A stretch of 64,000 nucleotides of DNA from Symsagittifera roscoffensis (Eukaryota; Xenacoelomorpha; Acoela; Convolutidae), in NCBI RefSeq assembly GCF_963678635.1, contig NW_026970751.1, positions 20,229 through 84,228 of the forward strand. The letters run 5' to 3'. Shown piece after piece: positions 44,501-55,286 of the stretch (position 1 is its first letter; the number at the start of each line of letters is the position of its first letter). Under the pieces are notes generated by a model. That model searched no databases, was not told where the DNA came from, and saw only the letters and a list, made by a program, of their open reading frames with translations. The position numbers and the translations under genes are program-made.

Positions 44501-47500
44501 TGAAATTGTTTTCCTTAAATGCAAATGTGAAACAAAAAAAGTGGTTAAACATCGAAGTCTTTAGGGCGTCCAGTTTTCTTTGATATAAAAGGTTTTTTAT
44601 TGATCAAATTTAAATGAAAGTGCTTCGAGTTCTGAATTTATACAATTTTTTGGATCTTTCTTAAAAGTTTCTGATATGTAATTGTTCATATGTGGGACTT
44701 GTATAGGTTTTTCTCCGGTTTTGAACAAAATCAGGCAATTTATGTGTATACTTTACTCCTTTCTTATTTGCTGATTGAATTTTCATGCGCCAATGAGAAC
44801 GTAATACATTCATAATTGAGAAGCTATGTCATCCCTCGACCGGGTTTTTTTTTTTTTTTGGTTTCTGTTTATCGCATTATAAAACTGATTCCTTAAAAGT
44901 GGTTTAAAATCTTTCAATATAATTCTTCTGCTCCGAATTTTGAGCTGGTCATTTTGATTTGTTGTGCCGAACAGCGTATTTAGAGTCAGCTTCAAGTCAT
45001 ACGGAGGAATGGTAGTCAGCTCCTTGTAACTCTTTGTATTTTCTCTAATCCACAACCATTTCTAATTTTTTGATGTTTCGCCAGTAGGCCTGCACAAAAT
45101 GAAAGAAGCAACTTTTAATAGATGCTGGGGATCTCAGAAGTGCTGCTTTTAAAAAAAAATCTGGTACGTTTTCTGTATGCTCGAATAATGGGTGATTGAC
45201 TGTTGGTTTTGCTGCAGAGTTTTTTGTGATAGACATTAAACCATTGAAAGTGAGCAGTTGTCCATAACAACATTCACTCGTTTTATACTTGATAAAATAA
45301 CAAGGGGCTAATTTAGTGTGCCATCATCATGCCAAGTTGAGCATCGCTCGAGAATATTCAGAGTTGACTTTTTGGTGAAAACTTAAAAGTGTTAGTGAAT
45401 ATCTCCAGTTGTTTTCCCGCTTTTTTCATCTAATCTAAAATTATCGAATGTTTCATCTTCAAATATCAAGATTTGTTTTCCCTGCTAACTTTTACCGAAC
45501 TGCAGCATTATTCAAATGGTTAGAAACATATTCAAAAATAAAAAATGACATCTAGATTTTTTGGAGTCAATGTTAAACGATGAAAAACATAGAAAGCAAG
45601 ACTGTTTTTTTTTATAAAGCATGAAGCAAAGCAATAAAAGATATTATCCGAACAATTGAGTGCAAAGTTCAGCTCTCGTTATGCTTGCTTAAGTTTGATA
45701 GTCTTGCATATTCGATGAATTGTTATTAAGAGTAATGAACATTGTGAGTACTCTTATATAGATCTTGGTGATTTTTTTTTGCTTTTTTTCAGGAAAAAGT
45801 CTAAAATTTGTTCGCTTAGTTTTGTTTTTTCTTTGCGGTTTGACTTGTGATTTCTTTTTAAGTTCAGTGCATTTTCCTTGTTAAAAGGAAGGCAAACTCC
45901 ACCATTGAAGAGCAAAACTGTAAAGGTCACGAAAAACCTGATCGACTTCTAATTTCGAAAATGGAAATTAATTATCAGATTTCCAAATGAAAAATGTTTT
46001 ACCAATTGATCCAGTTTTCTCAAATTGGGCTAATTTTGACAAAAAAGTGGAAATCATAAATTGTTCTACAAATTCAAAGAGCTTTAATGCCATCTATTTT
46101 TTCTTCGAATTTTAAAAGTTGAAGGTTTTTGAAAAAAAAACAAGTCGTTATTTTTTTTTAAGTTTCCTTGCTTTCGTTACTCTTTTCCAACTGTAACCTG
46201 TCTATGTTGTCTTCTATAGGCATGTGTGGTCTTGCTGGTCCCCTTCATGGTCTTGCCAATCAGGAGGTGCTAGTGTGGCTGACCAAAGTGGTGAATGATG
46301 TGGGAATGCACCCAACTGATGAGAGTCTCAAGGAGTGGATTTGGAAAACACTCAAGTCGGGCCAGGTCAGCTAGTACACTAAGTCGAAAGACACAAGATG
46401 TGGAACTTCTTTTTTGAAAAAAAATGAACGATAATTCTGTCTAAAAGGTTTGTTGTGTTGCTTTAAAACCCAAAATATATAGTTTGTTTTTCAATAACAA
46501 ACGTAGACGAAGGATGAAAAGTAAAGCCCCTTTTGCCTATACTTGTTCTCTCGCGTACTTGAACCCTACCCCTACACTCACATTATTCCGTTTGGAGTAA
46601 TTTCTTAGCTTCATCTCATGCAAGCTAATTGCGTGCCAGACGATGAAATCTAGAGTATGTCCGTATGGAGTGTTACCCAGGCTTCTGCTGTAAAGATATA
46701 GTTCAAATCAGGGGCGGGTCTAGGATTTTCTCGAGGGGGGGGGGGGGGGGGCGGATTTTCAAAAAATTTTCGAAATTTTGTCGACCATTTTTTTTTAGGT
46801 CGACCGAGTTGATTTTCGACCGAGTTGATTTTTCGAGCTCTCCCTAAGCCTGTTTAGTCCCTATTTCGGCCACATTTTCTGCGCCGCAGGCAAAATTTTG
46901 AAAAAACTGCTAAAAAATTTTTAGGCACTTTTTGGAAAATGTTGACCAAAAAATCGCGTTTTTTCGGTGCGCGCTCCCCCCTTATATTAAGTATATTTTG
47001 GCGCCCACGGCGCCTTTAGAAAAAATTTAGTTTGGTCGGCCAAAACTGGATTTCTTAAAAGTACCAAAGGGGGTCGGCAGGGGGTCGAATCCTTGAGGAA
47101 GAGGCGTCCGCCCCCCCCCCCCCCCTAAATCCGCCCCTGGTTCAAATTATTCATTGTTTGAAGGTACGTGCAAGGATCATTTAGAGTCATGGATTTTTGA
47201 TGTTTCAGGTAGTGCCTGGATATGGTCACGCTGTTCTGCGGAAGACGGACCCTAGATATACTTGCCAGATGGAGTTTGCCCAGAAACACCTCCCGGATGA
47301 CCCCATGTTCAAGATAGTGGCCCAAGTGTACAAATTGGCCCCAGATATTCTGCTAGAACAGGGCAAGGCCAAGAACCCATGGCCAAATGTTGACGCACAT
47401 TCCGGAGTGCTGCTTCAGGTGGGTTGAGTTGCATACAAAATTGCTAAATCTTTTTGAAGAACTAGACTAGATAAGTCACCCTGGCTCAATTTGACAGATT

Positions 47501-48284
47501 GATATATTTTTATATGGTCTTAGGTTGTTTGGTATGATCATCATCGCTGCATGGCGTTTTATACGTTGAATTCAAACGATCAATGAACGATTTTGCAAGG
47601 AATGATTTATGATAAGATGACTTAATATTGATCAACTTCTGCTGTAGCAGATTTAGGGTGGGAGATGCCCCCCCTCAGGGATTCGACCCCCTGCCGACCC
47701 AAAGGGTCCCCCTTTGTACTATTTTTAGATATCTATTTTTGGTGAAGGACTCTAAAAATTTTCTAAAGGCGCCTTTGGCGCCAATTTATACTAATTTTGA
47801 GGGGGAGCGCGCGCCAAATAAAACGTGAACTTTGGTCAACATTTTCCAAAAAGTGCCTAAAATGCGTTTTTGGCCTTTTTCAAAGTTTGCCTGCGGCGCA
47901 GAAAATTTGGTCAAATTAGGGTCTTTATAGTGATTTGTAAGACCTCAGAAAAACAATTTGGTCGACCTAAAAAAGGTCGACAAAATTTTCAATTTTTTTG
48001 GAAATCCCCCCCCCCCCCTCGAAAAATTCATAGATCCGCGCCTGACCTTGATTTTCAGTCTGTTTTGACGTGATGTCGAAATTTATCTGTGTCGAATTTT
48101 ATTTATGTCCAATTTTATTTAGTACTATGGTCTGAAAGAGATGCAGTATTACACTGTGTTGTTCGGAGTCTCAAGAGCACTCGGAGTCCTCGCTTCCCTA
48201 GTCTGGGACAGAGCGCTAGGACTCCCGATTGAGCGACCCAAATCGGTGACGTCCGAGGCTCTCATGAACAAATACGGACACTAG
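38597..48284 (+). CDS. CS: Citrate synthase, mitochondrial (10 coding exons)
   Basis: It condenses acetyl-CoA and oxaloacetate to citrate in the mitochondrial matrix. Exons: 38597-38635, 38704-38745, 39250-39357, 39723-39920, 41229-41417, 41844-42043, 44024-44109, 46220-46365, 47209-47418, 48123-48284. All introns are GT-AG and the joined frame gives 459 residues (human 466). The first 27 residues are Arg/Ser-rich without acidic residues, a typical matrix-targeting peptide. Catalytic residues are His297 ([10 protein letters not shown]), His343 (PGYGHAVLR) and Asp398 (PNVDAHSG). Their spacings of 46 and 55 equal those in pig and human enzyme. A pyrimidine-AG acceptor (38,581-38,590) ends only 6 bases before the ATG, so a 5' non-coding exon or a spliced leader lies upstream. 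No break is seen, and the gene should be functional. Confidence 0.97.
40265..40335 (+). repeat. tRNA-like SINE copy in CS intron 4
   Basis: It shares GCTTGAGACTACAAAGGCTT with the copies at 50,333 and 51,018, and has a degenerate B box (AGTTTGAATTC). It lies in the 1.3-kb intron 4 (39,921-41,228), which otherwise shows T-rich non-coding DNA and one GCTTC/CGCCTCGGTG motif near 41,045. Confidence 0.5.
42955..43400 (+). repeat. Dispersed repeat R1, copy in CS intron 6
   Basis: It begins AAGAGTAATGAACGTAGTGA and includes TTTCAGGAAAAAGTCT, TTGATCCAGTTTTC and CCAAATTGGGCTAAT. The same order of landmarks is found at 45,727-46,190 and partly at 49,190-49,520. Intron 6 spans 42,044-44,023. No coding sequence is seen in it. 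Confidence 0.75.
44810..45236 (-). pseudogene. MULE-like transposase fragment in CS intron 7
   Basis: Two overlapping minus-strand frames carry a phrase like the end of the MULE transposase core: [19 protein letters not shown], then [21 protein letters not shown] proteins usually have CFFH and a following W-R-x-I-Q stretch here. A frameshift joins the pieces near 45,050, and the catalytic core upstream is not seen. It sits antisense in intron 7 (44,110-46,219). Confidence 0.4.
45727..46190 (+). repeat. Dispersed repeat R1, copy in CS intron 7
   Basis: It matches 42,955-43,400 landmark by landmark, in the same orientation. It also shares TTAAAAGGAAGGCAAACTCC with the copy at 49,190, which the intron 6 copy lacks. 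Confidence 0.75.
46709..47139 (+). mobile_element. 431-bp non-autonomous hAT element in CS intron 8
   Basis: The ends CAGGGGCGGGTCTAGG and CTAAATCCGCCCCTG are inverted repeats. The 8-base GTTCAAAT flanks both sides (46,701-46,708 and 47,140-47,147), a perfect hAT-type duplication. Long G and C runs lie just inside the two ends. A second, diverged and reversed copy lies in the next intron. Confidence 0.88.
47642..48044 (-). mobile_element. Related hAT element, reverse orientation, CS intron 9
   Basis: Its reverse complement follows the copy at 46,709 through shared blocks: TCTGCGCCGCAGGCAAA, GGCACTTTTTGGAAAATGTT, GCGCGCTCCCCC, GGCGCCTTTAGAAAA and GGTCGGCAGGGGGTCGAAT. Its ends and target duplication are more decayed, so it is probably older. 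Confidence 0.85.
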
Positions 48285-48437
48285 ACCAGAAAATTTCCCC
48301 TTTTACCTGCGACATTTACATACCAACCCTTACCAGCATCATCGGAAGAAACCAACTTTTTGTATTTCTGACGTTGGATGAACTAATAACAACTAGAAAA
48401 CACAACAATCGAATTAAACTCACAAAGTTAAAGGCCA

Positions 48438-48443
48438 AATAAA
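48438..48443 (+). terminator. Candidate poly(A) signal of citrate synthase
   Basis: AATAAA 153 bases after the stop codon in AT-rich 3' sequence. The first 150 bases after the stop hold no closer canonical signal that I can see. Confidence 0.5.
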
Positions 48444-48799
48444 GAAATTTCATCATTTGTTTTGACATTTTCAAGCTGGTCCGAAGAGAAGTGTGAATCA
48501 TCAATCGTGAATATTTTATAAAAATTTGCACAGTGAAGTGGATATACTCGCTATCATTAAATGGTTAACAACAATGTAGCTAATCTCAAGTTATTTACAG
48601 AATTAATGTTCCAAAGACTGAAATTTTCTCTACTAAAGTAGTGTTTACTCCAGCAAACGCTTGAATACGATTTACTTTTTTCCAACCAAAAAATGCATAC
48701 AATTTTGTGCTCAGCTTTTGTTCTGAATCTCATTGGCGAGTGATTTACTAGCACGTATTTTGTCTTTAGTATTGCATCGTTTGATGCGGTTACATAGCA

Positions 48800-48996
48800 G
48801 TATTTAGACAACCGCGTACTCAGACTCGTCAGTATTTAGACAAATACTGTTTCAACCAATCAGAATCGAGACAAAGAAGAAAATAATAAATAATTATGAT
48901 TTATTTTGGATTATTTATGTATTTTCTCGATTCTGATTGGTTCATACAGGATTTGTCTAAATACTGACGAGTATGAATACGCGGTTGTCTAAATAC
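48800..48996. mobile_element. 197-bp palindromic MITE
   Basis: Two arms of about 75 bases are near-perfect inverted copies: GTATTTAGACAACCGCGT at the left and its complement at the right. Both arms include CTCGTCAGTATTTAGACAAA and CCAATCAGAATCGAG. The centre is a short AT-rich loop. The inner TATTTAGACAA also recurs at the start, giving nested ends. No clear target duplication is visible. Confidence 0.85.
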
Positions 48997-49189
48997 AGGC
49001 TGCACTCCGTTTGATGCTCACTATTAGATAATGCGTAAAATTTATAAAGCAGCCATGACAGTTGGCTCAGTCTGGGTGGCGAAGGCTTCATTATCCTAAG
49101 CAAATGGGACGCGAATGCTTCATTATATAAGCAAACGATTGTTTTATCTTTTTTTATCAGTTTTATGTAGTAAGTTTATGAGTCGTATT

Positions 49190-49520
49190 ATAGATCGTAA
49201 TGATTTATTGTTAAACTTCTTTTTCAGTAAATGTCTAGAAATTTGTTCACGTTCATTCGTTTTTCGCGGTTTGACGTTTGGTTTATTTATAAGTTTAGTT
49301 CAATTCCTTGGTTAAAAGGAAGGCAAACTCCTTTATCGAACAGCAAAAGTGTAAAGATCACGAAAAAAATTTGATCGACTGTTAGTTTCGGAAGTGTTAT
49401 TTTCATCAAATAAATTGTCAATTTTAAATTGATCCTGAAATTCAAAAAGCTTCATGGCCATATATTTTTTCTTTGAATTTCGAAAGCTCGCATGTCAATG
49501 TATATATTTTTGTTCATTGG
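49190..49520 (+). repeat. Dispersed repeat R1, copy downstream of CS
   Basis: It shares TTAAAAGGAAGGCAAACTCC, AAGTGTAAAGATCACGAAAA and TTTTTTCTTTGAATTTCGAAA with the intron copies. The middle part is shorter. Confidence 0.7.
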
Positions 49521-50332
49521 CTGTTTTCCAACTGTCTCTTGACTTTGTTTTTCGCCTTTGAAATAATTCTTGAACTCGGAAAATACTCGACCTCAGGCCA
49601 AAACTTCCAAATTATTTTCATTTAGCAAATGTCCGCCATGCCTTTTTCAGGATTGCTCAAAAGAAATGCAAAACATCAGCGAAACTTGTTTAGAAGTTTG
49701 ATCGGAAATGGCTGCAATTTATTCCATAGTTTTCTGTGCCGTACAATAAATTTAAAAGCTTCTTTACAATTTTTTCTTACCTAGCTTGCGTGAATCAGTT
49801 CTCTAAATTCGTTCTTTTGTAGCATGGCATGTTTGCACTGATAATATAATAGCCCGTTTTTAATTCACCTTTTTGTTTTGCTCTGACATTATATTTGCCC
49901 GTTTTTAATCCTTTTTTTTGAAAACATCAAGAGCCGGTGTAGAAGTTGTTATCTTTTTTATTTGAACGTAGCGCTAAAACGCCAATGAACTTAATGTTGA
50001 AGCCTTTTTTTCAACACATTGTTTATAGAGAATTGTTAGGAACAATGTTTTAGCGAAAGGCATAAATATTTTCGAAACTTCTTTCAATCTGAAGTCGTAA
50101 ATTTTTTTCAATGGGGTCGTTGACTATAATTTTGTTGACTTTTTCCTAATGTTTTATTAGTTATTCCTATTAGTTATGTTGGTTTTATAACGATTGATCC
50201 CTATCGTGAATATTTTTCTAAAATCTAATTCACGCTCTTGAGCCTTTTGTAGTACAAATAGATAAATTAGACCTAAAAAATTGTCAATTTTAACTTGTTT
50301 ATTTTAATACATTTAAATTCAATCAATTATCT

Positions 50333-50410
50333 AGCGCGTCTGGCGTAGAGGTTATACATATACTTGAGACGACAAAGGCTTGTGGTTCGAATCCGGTCGG
50401 ATTCGTTTTT
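50333..50410 (+). repeat. tRNA-derived SINE copy with good A and B boxes
   Basis: The A box TGGCGTAGAGG (50,341-50,351) and B box GGTTCGAATCC (50,384-50,394) both fit Pol III consensus. Their spacing is tRNA-like. ACTTGAGACGACAAAGGCTT between them is shared with the copies at 40,265 and 51,018. It is the best-preserved member in the window. Confidence 0.7.
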
Positions 50411-51017
50411 TAACCAGAAATTTCCTGCTTATTAATGCAATCGTCCGTCTCTTTTTTTCTTTGGCTTAGTTTCCGTTGCACGCTTTCTTTTTGAAGATTC
50501 AGCTTTCTTTTTTTTTCTTAGGCCACTACTGGAAGCTGTTGAGCTATAATTTTTTTGCCGAATTTTTGGTGCAATTTTTCGAAAACTTTTTAAATAAATT
50601 TTACAAATTTTTTTACTTCAAACTTTTCAGAATTTTTGCTCTGCCGAGTAATGAGAACGGAATCAATGCGCTTGCCATTTTTGTTCTAGTAATTAGCATT
50701 TAAATTTTTTAGCAATTATCGTATTTTTTCAACTTGGCTCAACATTTTTAACTTAGCGGATTTCGTCTCATATTCCGTCTCCCAATTTGTTGTGCTAAAT
50801 TTGTTTTGTATTCCAAAATTTGTGTTTTTGGTTGTCGCCTCAAACTGTGTCGCTTTAGTATCCGAATTCGGTCTTGCATTCACTACATATAAAGCACTCT
50901 TGGCACTTATAAGCAGTATATTTTGTTGATTTTCATTGGCTGTCAGTTGTAATTTGTCGGCTTTTCTACCTAATATTTCGTTTCCTACAAATTTCAGGTT
51001 TTGCTTTACCATGTTTA

Positions 51018-51082
51018 GTGTGGAGCTAATGTCGGTGCTTGAGACGACGAAGGTAATGGCTTCGATTCTAGTCGGGGTTGAT
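51018..51082 (+). repeat. tRNA-like SINE copy, degenerate
   Basis: GCTTGAGACGACGAAGG followed by GCTTCGATTCTAGTCGGGG corresponds to the middle and B box of the copy at 50,333. The A box is weak. Confidence 0.55.
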
Positions 51083-54000
51083 TTTTATTAAAATGATTTT
51101 TATTTTTCTGGGAGAAGTTTAGTTTTCGGATTGTTTGTCTGCTATTTTTTGTCAGCTCACCTTTCAAATCATTCAATTTTTTTCTGATTGTAGCAAGATT
51201 CGCTAGAAATGACAGGCATGTTGATTCGCCCCTTTTTTTTCTAATTTTCCTCTGTTTTTAATTAATCTCCTTCAAAGCACCTCAAAAGATTTATTCGACT
51301 TGAATGGTTTAGACAAATGAGTTATCGGCTTATTCGCCTTGTATTGCTTGAATTTTTTGTAGATAGTTTTTGACTGTAGATTTTTTCCGGTTTAAAGGTT
51401 AGCTCCTCTTTTTTAGTTTCGAGATGCAAATAGTTTTTCTCGTAAATAATTTTGTTGACAAATGGTCTATTCTGGAAGGAAAGGTAAATTTCAAGACTTG
51501 CTCAATTTCTTGAAAAAAAAAATATAACTACCTCATCTAGGTAGTTAATATGTGGAGTACGTTTCGGGTAGTAATTGCTTTTTCATTTTGATTTTTTCGG
51601 ATTTGTGGTTTTCGGCCCAGTTTCCGTCGGTTCATTTTCCGTCTTTTATATCATTTATATCATCTGGTACTAGTTTTTATCGGCCTACTTTGTGAAGCAT
51701 GGATTTTATTTTGCTACAAGATAGTTTTTTTTACAATAGTTGAAAGTTCAACAAATTTTCATTTTACCAAGTTTGATTTTGAATAATTTTGTTCTTTTTT
51801 AATGTTTTTTTTTCGACTTATTTTTTTTGGCTGACGTTTTCCGCCATATTAAACTTATATTGTGTTATTTCGACGGTCAATTAATTCCTGTTCTGCAAAA
51901 TCAGGTTTTATGAAAATGTATGAGATAGGGTTTTCATTTTTACTTTTTTGAGAAGCTTTCGAAAGTTTTTTCAGTTTTTGCAAAAATTTTACTTCAGTAG
52001 AAAATTACTCTGCCGAATTTCAAAAAAGGCGTTTCATTGGAAAGACCACCTACTACCATGTGCGCCTACATAGTCTTCTGTTCTCTTTTTACTTTACCCT
52101 TTTGTTTACAGCCTTCAGATAAGTCTGTAGGAATATTTGTGGATTTTTTTAGTTTTCTCAAAAAATACCCTCATAAATCTGAGGTTTTGGGATCAATGGA
52201 TAAAACTGGTTATGGCAAACTCCCCTGTCTAAACGGATACGCCCAAATTTTTCTCCACAAAAAGTCATGGCCCTCGGAATAGTCCCATTTGTGAATCTTT
52301 GGCTGTTTTTGATTCTTTGACTTTTCTCGAAACCTACCCGCGCAAATCTGAGATGCGCACAAATGGTTTTATTAGAAAAAGTAATGGCCATCTGAAAAGT
52401 CACTGGTTTCGGAAACTCAAGTTTTTGATCTTTGACTATTTTTTGAGTTATTTGATTTTCTTATTTTCTTAGAATCTACCCTATCACATATGAGATGAAA
52501 TGTTCAGTTGGAAGAACCGGTTGCGAGAATTTTTTTTCTTCAGTAGTGGCCACTCCTTATTGTTTTGTAAGAAAAATTATACGTATTTGGGAAAATCGCG
52601 TTTTCTCAAAGATTGCATTTTCTCAGGGATTCCATTTCATCCCGCATCAGTATAAAAACTCCATAATATCAGTTTGCCACCTACAGCGTAGGAGAAACAA
52701 CTAAAGTTTAAGGCGAAGTCCAGTTTTTGAAATTATCTATTTCATTCTTCATCCCTCATAGAAAGTTCCATAAATATCAAAAAGCTACCTCCAGCTTTAG
52801 CTGGGCCTCTAGTTATCTTTTATCGAAGCATACGAGCATTTTGGTTCACCTAGTTTTTTTCCTACATATTTCATTTTTTTTTGACTTCTTATGTATTTTT
52901 TTTTGTGTTTGTGTTTTTATCGCAAGTAACGCGAAGCTCCACTTCATCTCCGTGTTGAAATTTTTTATGTTTTTTCTTGCGAAGCGTATCGAGTCATAAC
53001 AATCGCACTCGAATTATTTAATTTGCACTGCTTAATTTATTGCGCAAAAAATATTGTGAATGAGTGTATCAGATCAGGCTTTAAATTGGAATTGCAATAT
53101 TTCAAAGTTACATTCCTTTTTTTATTGTTCCGGGAATAAGAATTATTGAGAATAATTTGAAGTCTATCAAACCCGATAAAAGCAATAACATCATTTGAAC
53201 CGAGTCGTTTCAACCACGGCTTTATCTTTCTGACTACGAAATACAGCGCTCTTGCTTACTTGAAGTTTTTCTATGTTTCATCTTTTGGGTAGCTGGCCTC
53301 AAAAGTTTTGATATTAACCAATCGAATCAAGAAAACAATTAGCCTTTCATGCTTTAACCAATCGCATGAAATTGCAACAGAACCTCTGAAGACAACGTAT
53401 TTCGAAAAATATATGCTCTTTTTTTGATCGAATTACTTTTTGGCCAATTCAAGCAATCACAAAAGCTTGAAGTTTTTCAAAGTTGATCCTGCAATTAATT
53501 TCGCCGAGTAGTAGTTTTTGAAATTGCGGATCCGACTTTTGCTAGGAAAGCGAGAAAGTATAATAAAACAACAATTCTTTCTCTAAATGATTGCCTGAAA
53601 CACTCTAATTTTAGACTACAACTGGGACTATTTTCTCAATGATATTGTCAAATTTAGCCTGTTCCACTAGATGTGGTACTGAAACGGCTGAAATTATTAA
53701 ATTTGAAGTATTGAAACTGTAGTACTCGAGTTGTCAGTTTGAAAATTTTCAAGTGGTGCGAATCAATCCATGCTATCAAATTTACTTGAATTATAGCAAT
53801 CTTTCCTAATGGACTTGCTTGTTTGAAAAAATTCTAACGCTACCAAAACAGGCTTATATTTTATCTTGTGTCATCGACTGAATTGCTTGCTACAAAGATT
53901 TTTATGAATTCCTTGTTTAAATAGCTGGCTTCAAAAGTTAATTTTTTTGGTTGTCTTTTCTCAAGCTATCCATTCAAATACCAAAAGTGTAGTTTGTCGT

Positions 54001-55286
54001 CGCTTGAATTGCTTGCCTGAAGATCTCTTGTGGTTGCGAACTGGTAAAAAATAACTGAATTAATTTGAAGTTTTATCTTTCGTGGAATTAGCTTACAATA
54101 CGTTTTTTTTTTCGATCCGAGTCAAGCTATCAAAACAACCTCAAAATCAGTTTTTCATCTATGTTTTTGCGCAACGATTTGAACTGTTCAATAAATTTAA
54201 AATGTGTTAAAACTTCGTTTGCTCCTAGCTTCTTTGCCAAATTTCAATTTTTCTGAATCATTTAAAGCTGCCAATTTTTTTTGTGTGAACTAAGTCAAGG
54301 TATCTAAAGAACTTGAAATATTTAAAAGTTTTCATTGTTTAAATAGCTGGCTTGAGAATCGTACTGTTTAAGTTTTTTGTATCAAAATCCTGCCTTTTGT
54401 TTTGCTGACTGGTTGAAATCTATTCAAAGTTGCTTTGCTTGAAATCTCAGCGAAAAAGTCAGATTCAGGACAGAAAAACGTTCACGCCCAAATTCTTAAA
54501 TTGTTCACTCTCAAATTTGATTTTTCGCTGTTTGACTTGATTTTTTTCAAGTTCAACTCAATTTTTTTTTGCTTAGAAGAAGTTATTTCACGCTCTTAAT
54601 TAGGAAAGTACATAAAGTGCGAAGAAACTTGAATGAATTTCAGTTCGAGAGTGGATTTTAATTTGGGTTATTTTTATTTTTAATTTGGGTTATTTTTATA
54701 AATTTTAGTGTCAATTATTACACATTCGATAGCAAGTGTATAGCATGTGTGTTGAGCGAAAAAACTTCTTTTGAGTGTGTTGAGGGTTTAGGGAGACAGA
54801 AACTTTATTAGTTTCAAGTCTTATTCAATTTTTTTTTCGGCTTAAATGATATCTGCTTCCGTATCTTTGACTTTTTTACCGCTTGGCAAGCTTTCTCCTA
54901 GTGAAAGTTTCACATTGTTTTGTCGTGGCGTGTTTTTTTTTCAAAACTAGCAGTATTCATTTTGATAAATCTAGTTTTTTTTTTCGACATTTTTGAGTTT
55001 TTTCGATTGTTTTTTTCGTCTTACTGTCTGTCTTGTTTTGCATTGCTTCGCCTCTGTGTAGAAAACTCTTGAAATTTAACGTGATGTGATTTTTTCCTCT
55101 GAAAATCTGTGAATTGAAAATACTAACTGTCAGTTAGCCGGGTGTTGTTCAATTTGCTTGATTCATTCCCATTTTTTTTATTCGCAACGTGGAAGTGAGC
55201 AGCGACTTTAAGTTTATTAATTTCTACTTTTATGCCAATTAAGTTTTAGGTTGTTTTGTTTCCGGTTATTTGGATTTCTGTATAAA

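Larger units (their letters stand above)
48997..55286. other. Repeat-rich intergenic DNA between CS and F-box gene
   Basis: No gene is recognised. It holds an R1 copy (49,190-49,520), two tRNA-like SINE copies (50,333 and 51,018), and degenerate repeats near 52,120-52,500 that share ACCC-CAAATCTGAG phrases. Three related stretches at about 53,290, 53,918 and 54,337 contain AGCTGGCxTxxAAA. Copies of the CGC-AAG-GCTCC-CCTCxGTG motif lie at about 52,920 and 55,040. Confidence 0.45.

Noticed and set aside
50333-50410. Functional tRNA gene
   Set aside because: A and B boxes are present, but acceptor and anticodon stems do not form. It fits a SINE head better.
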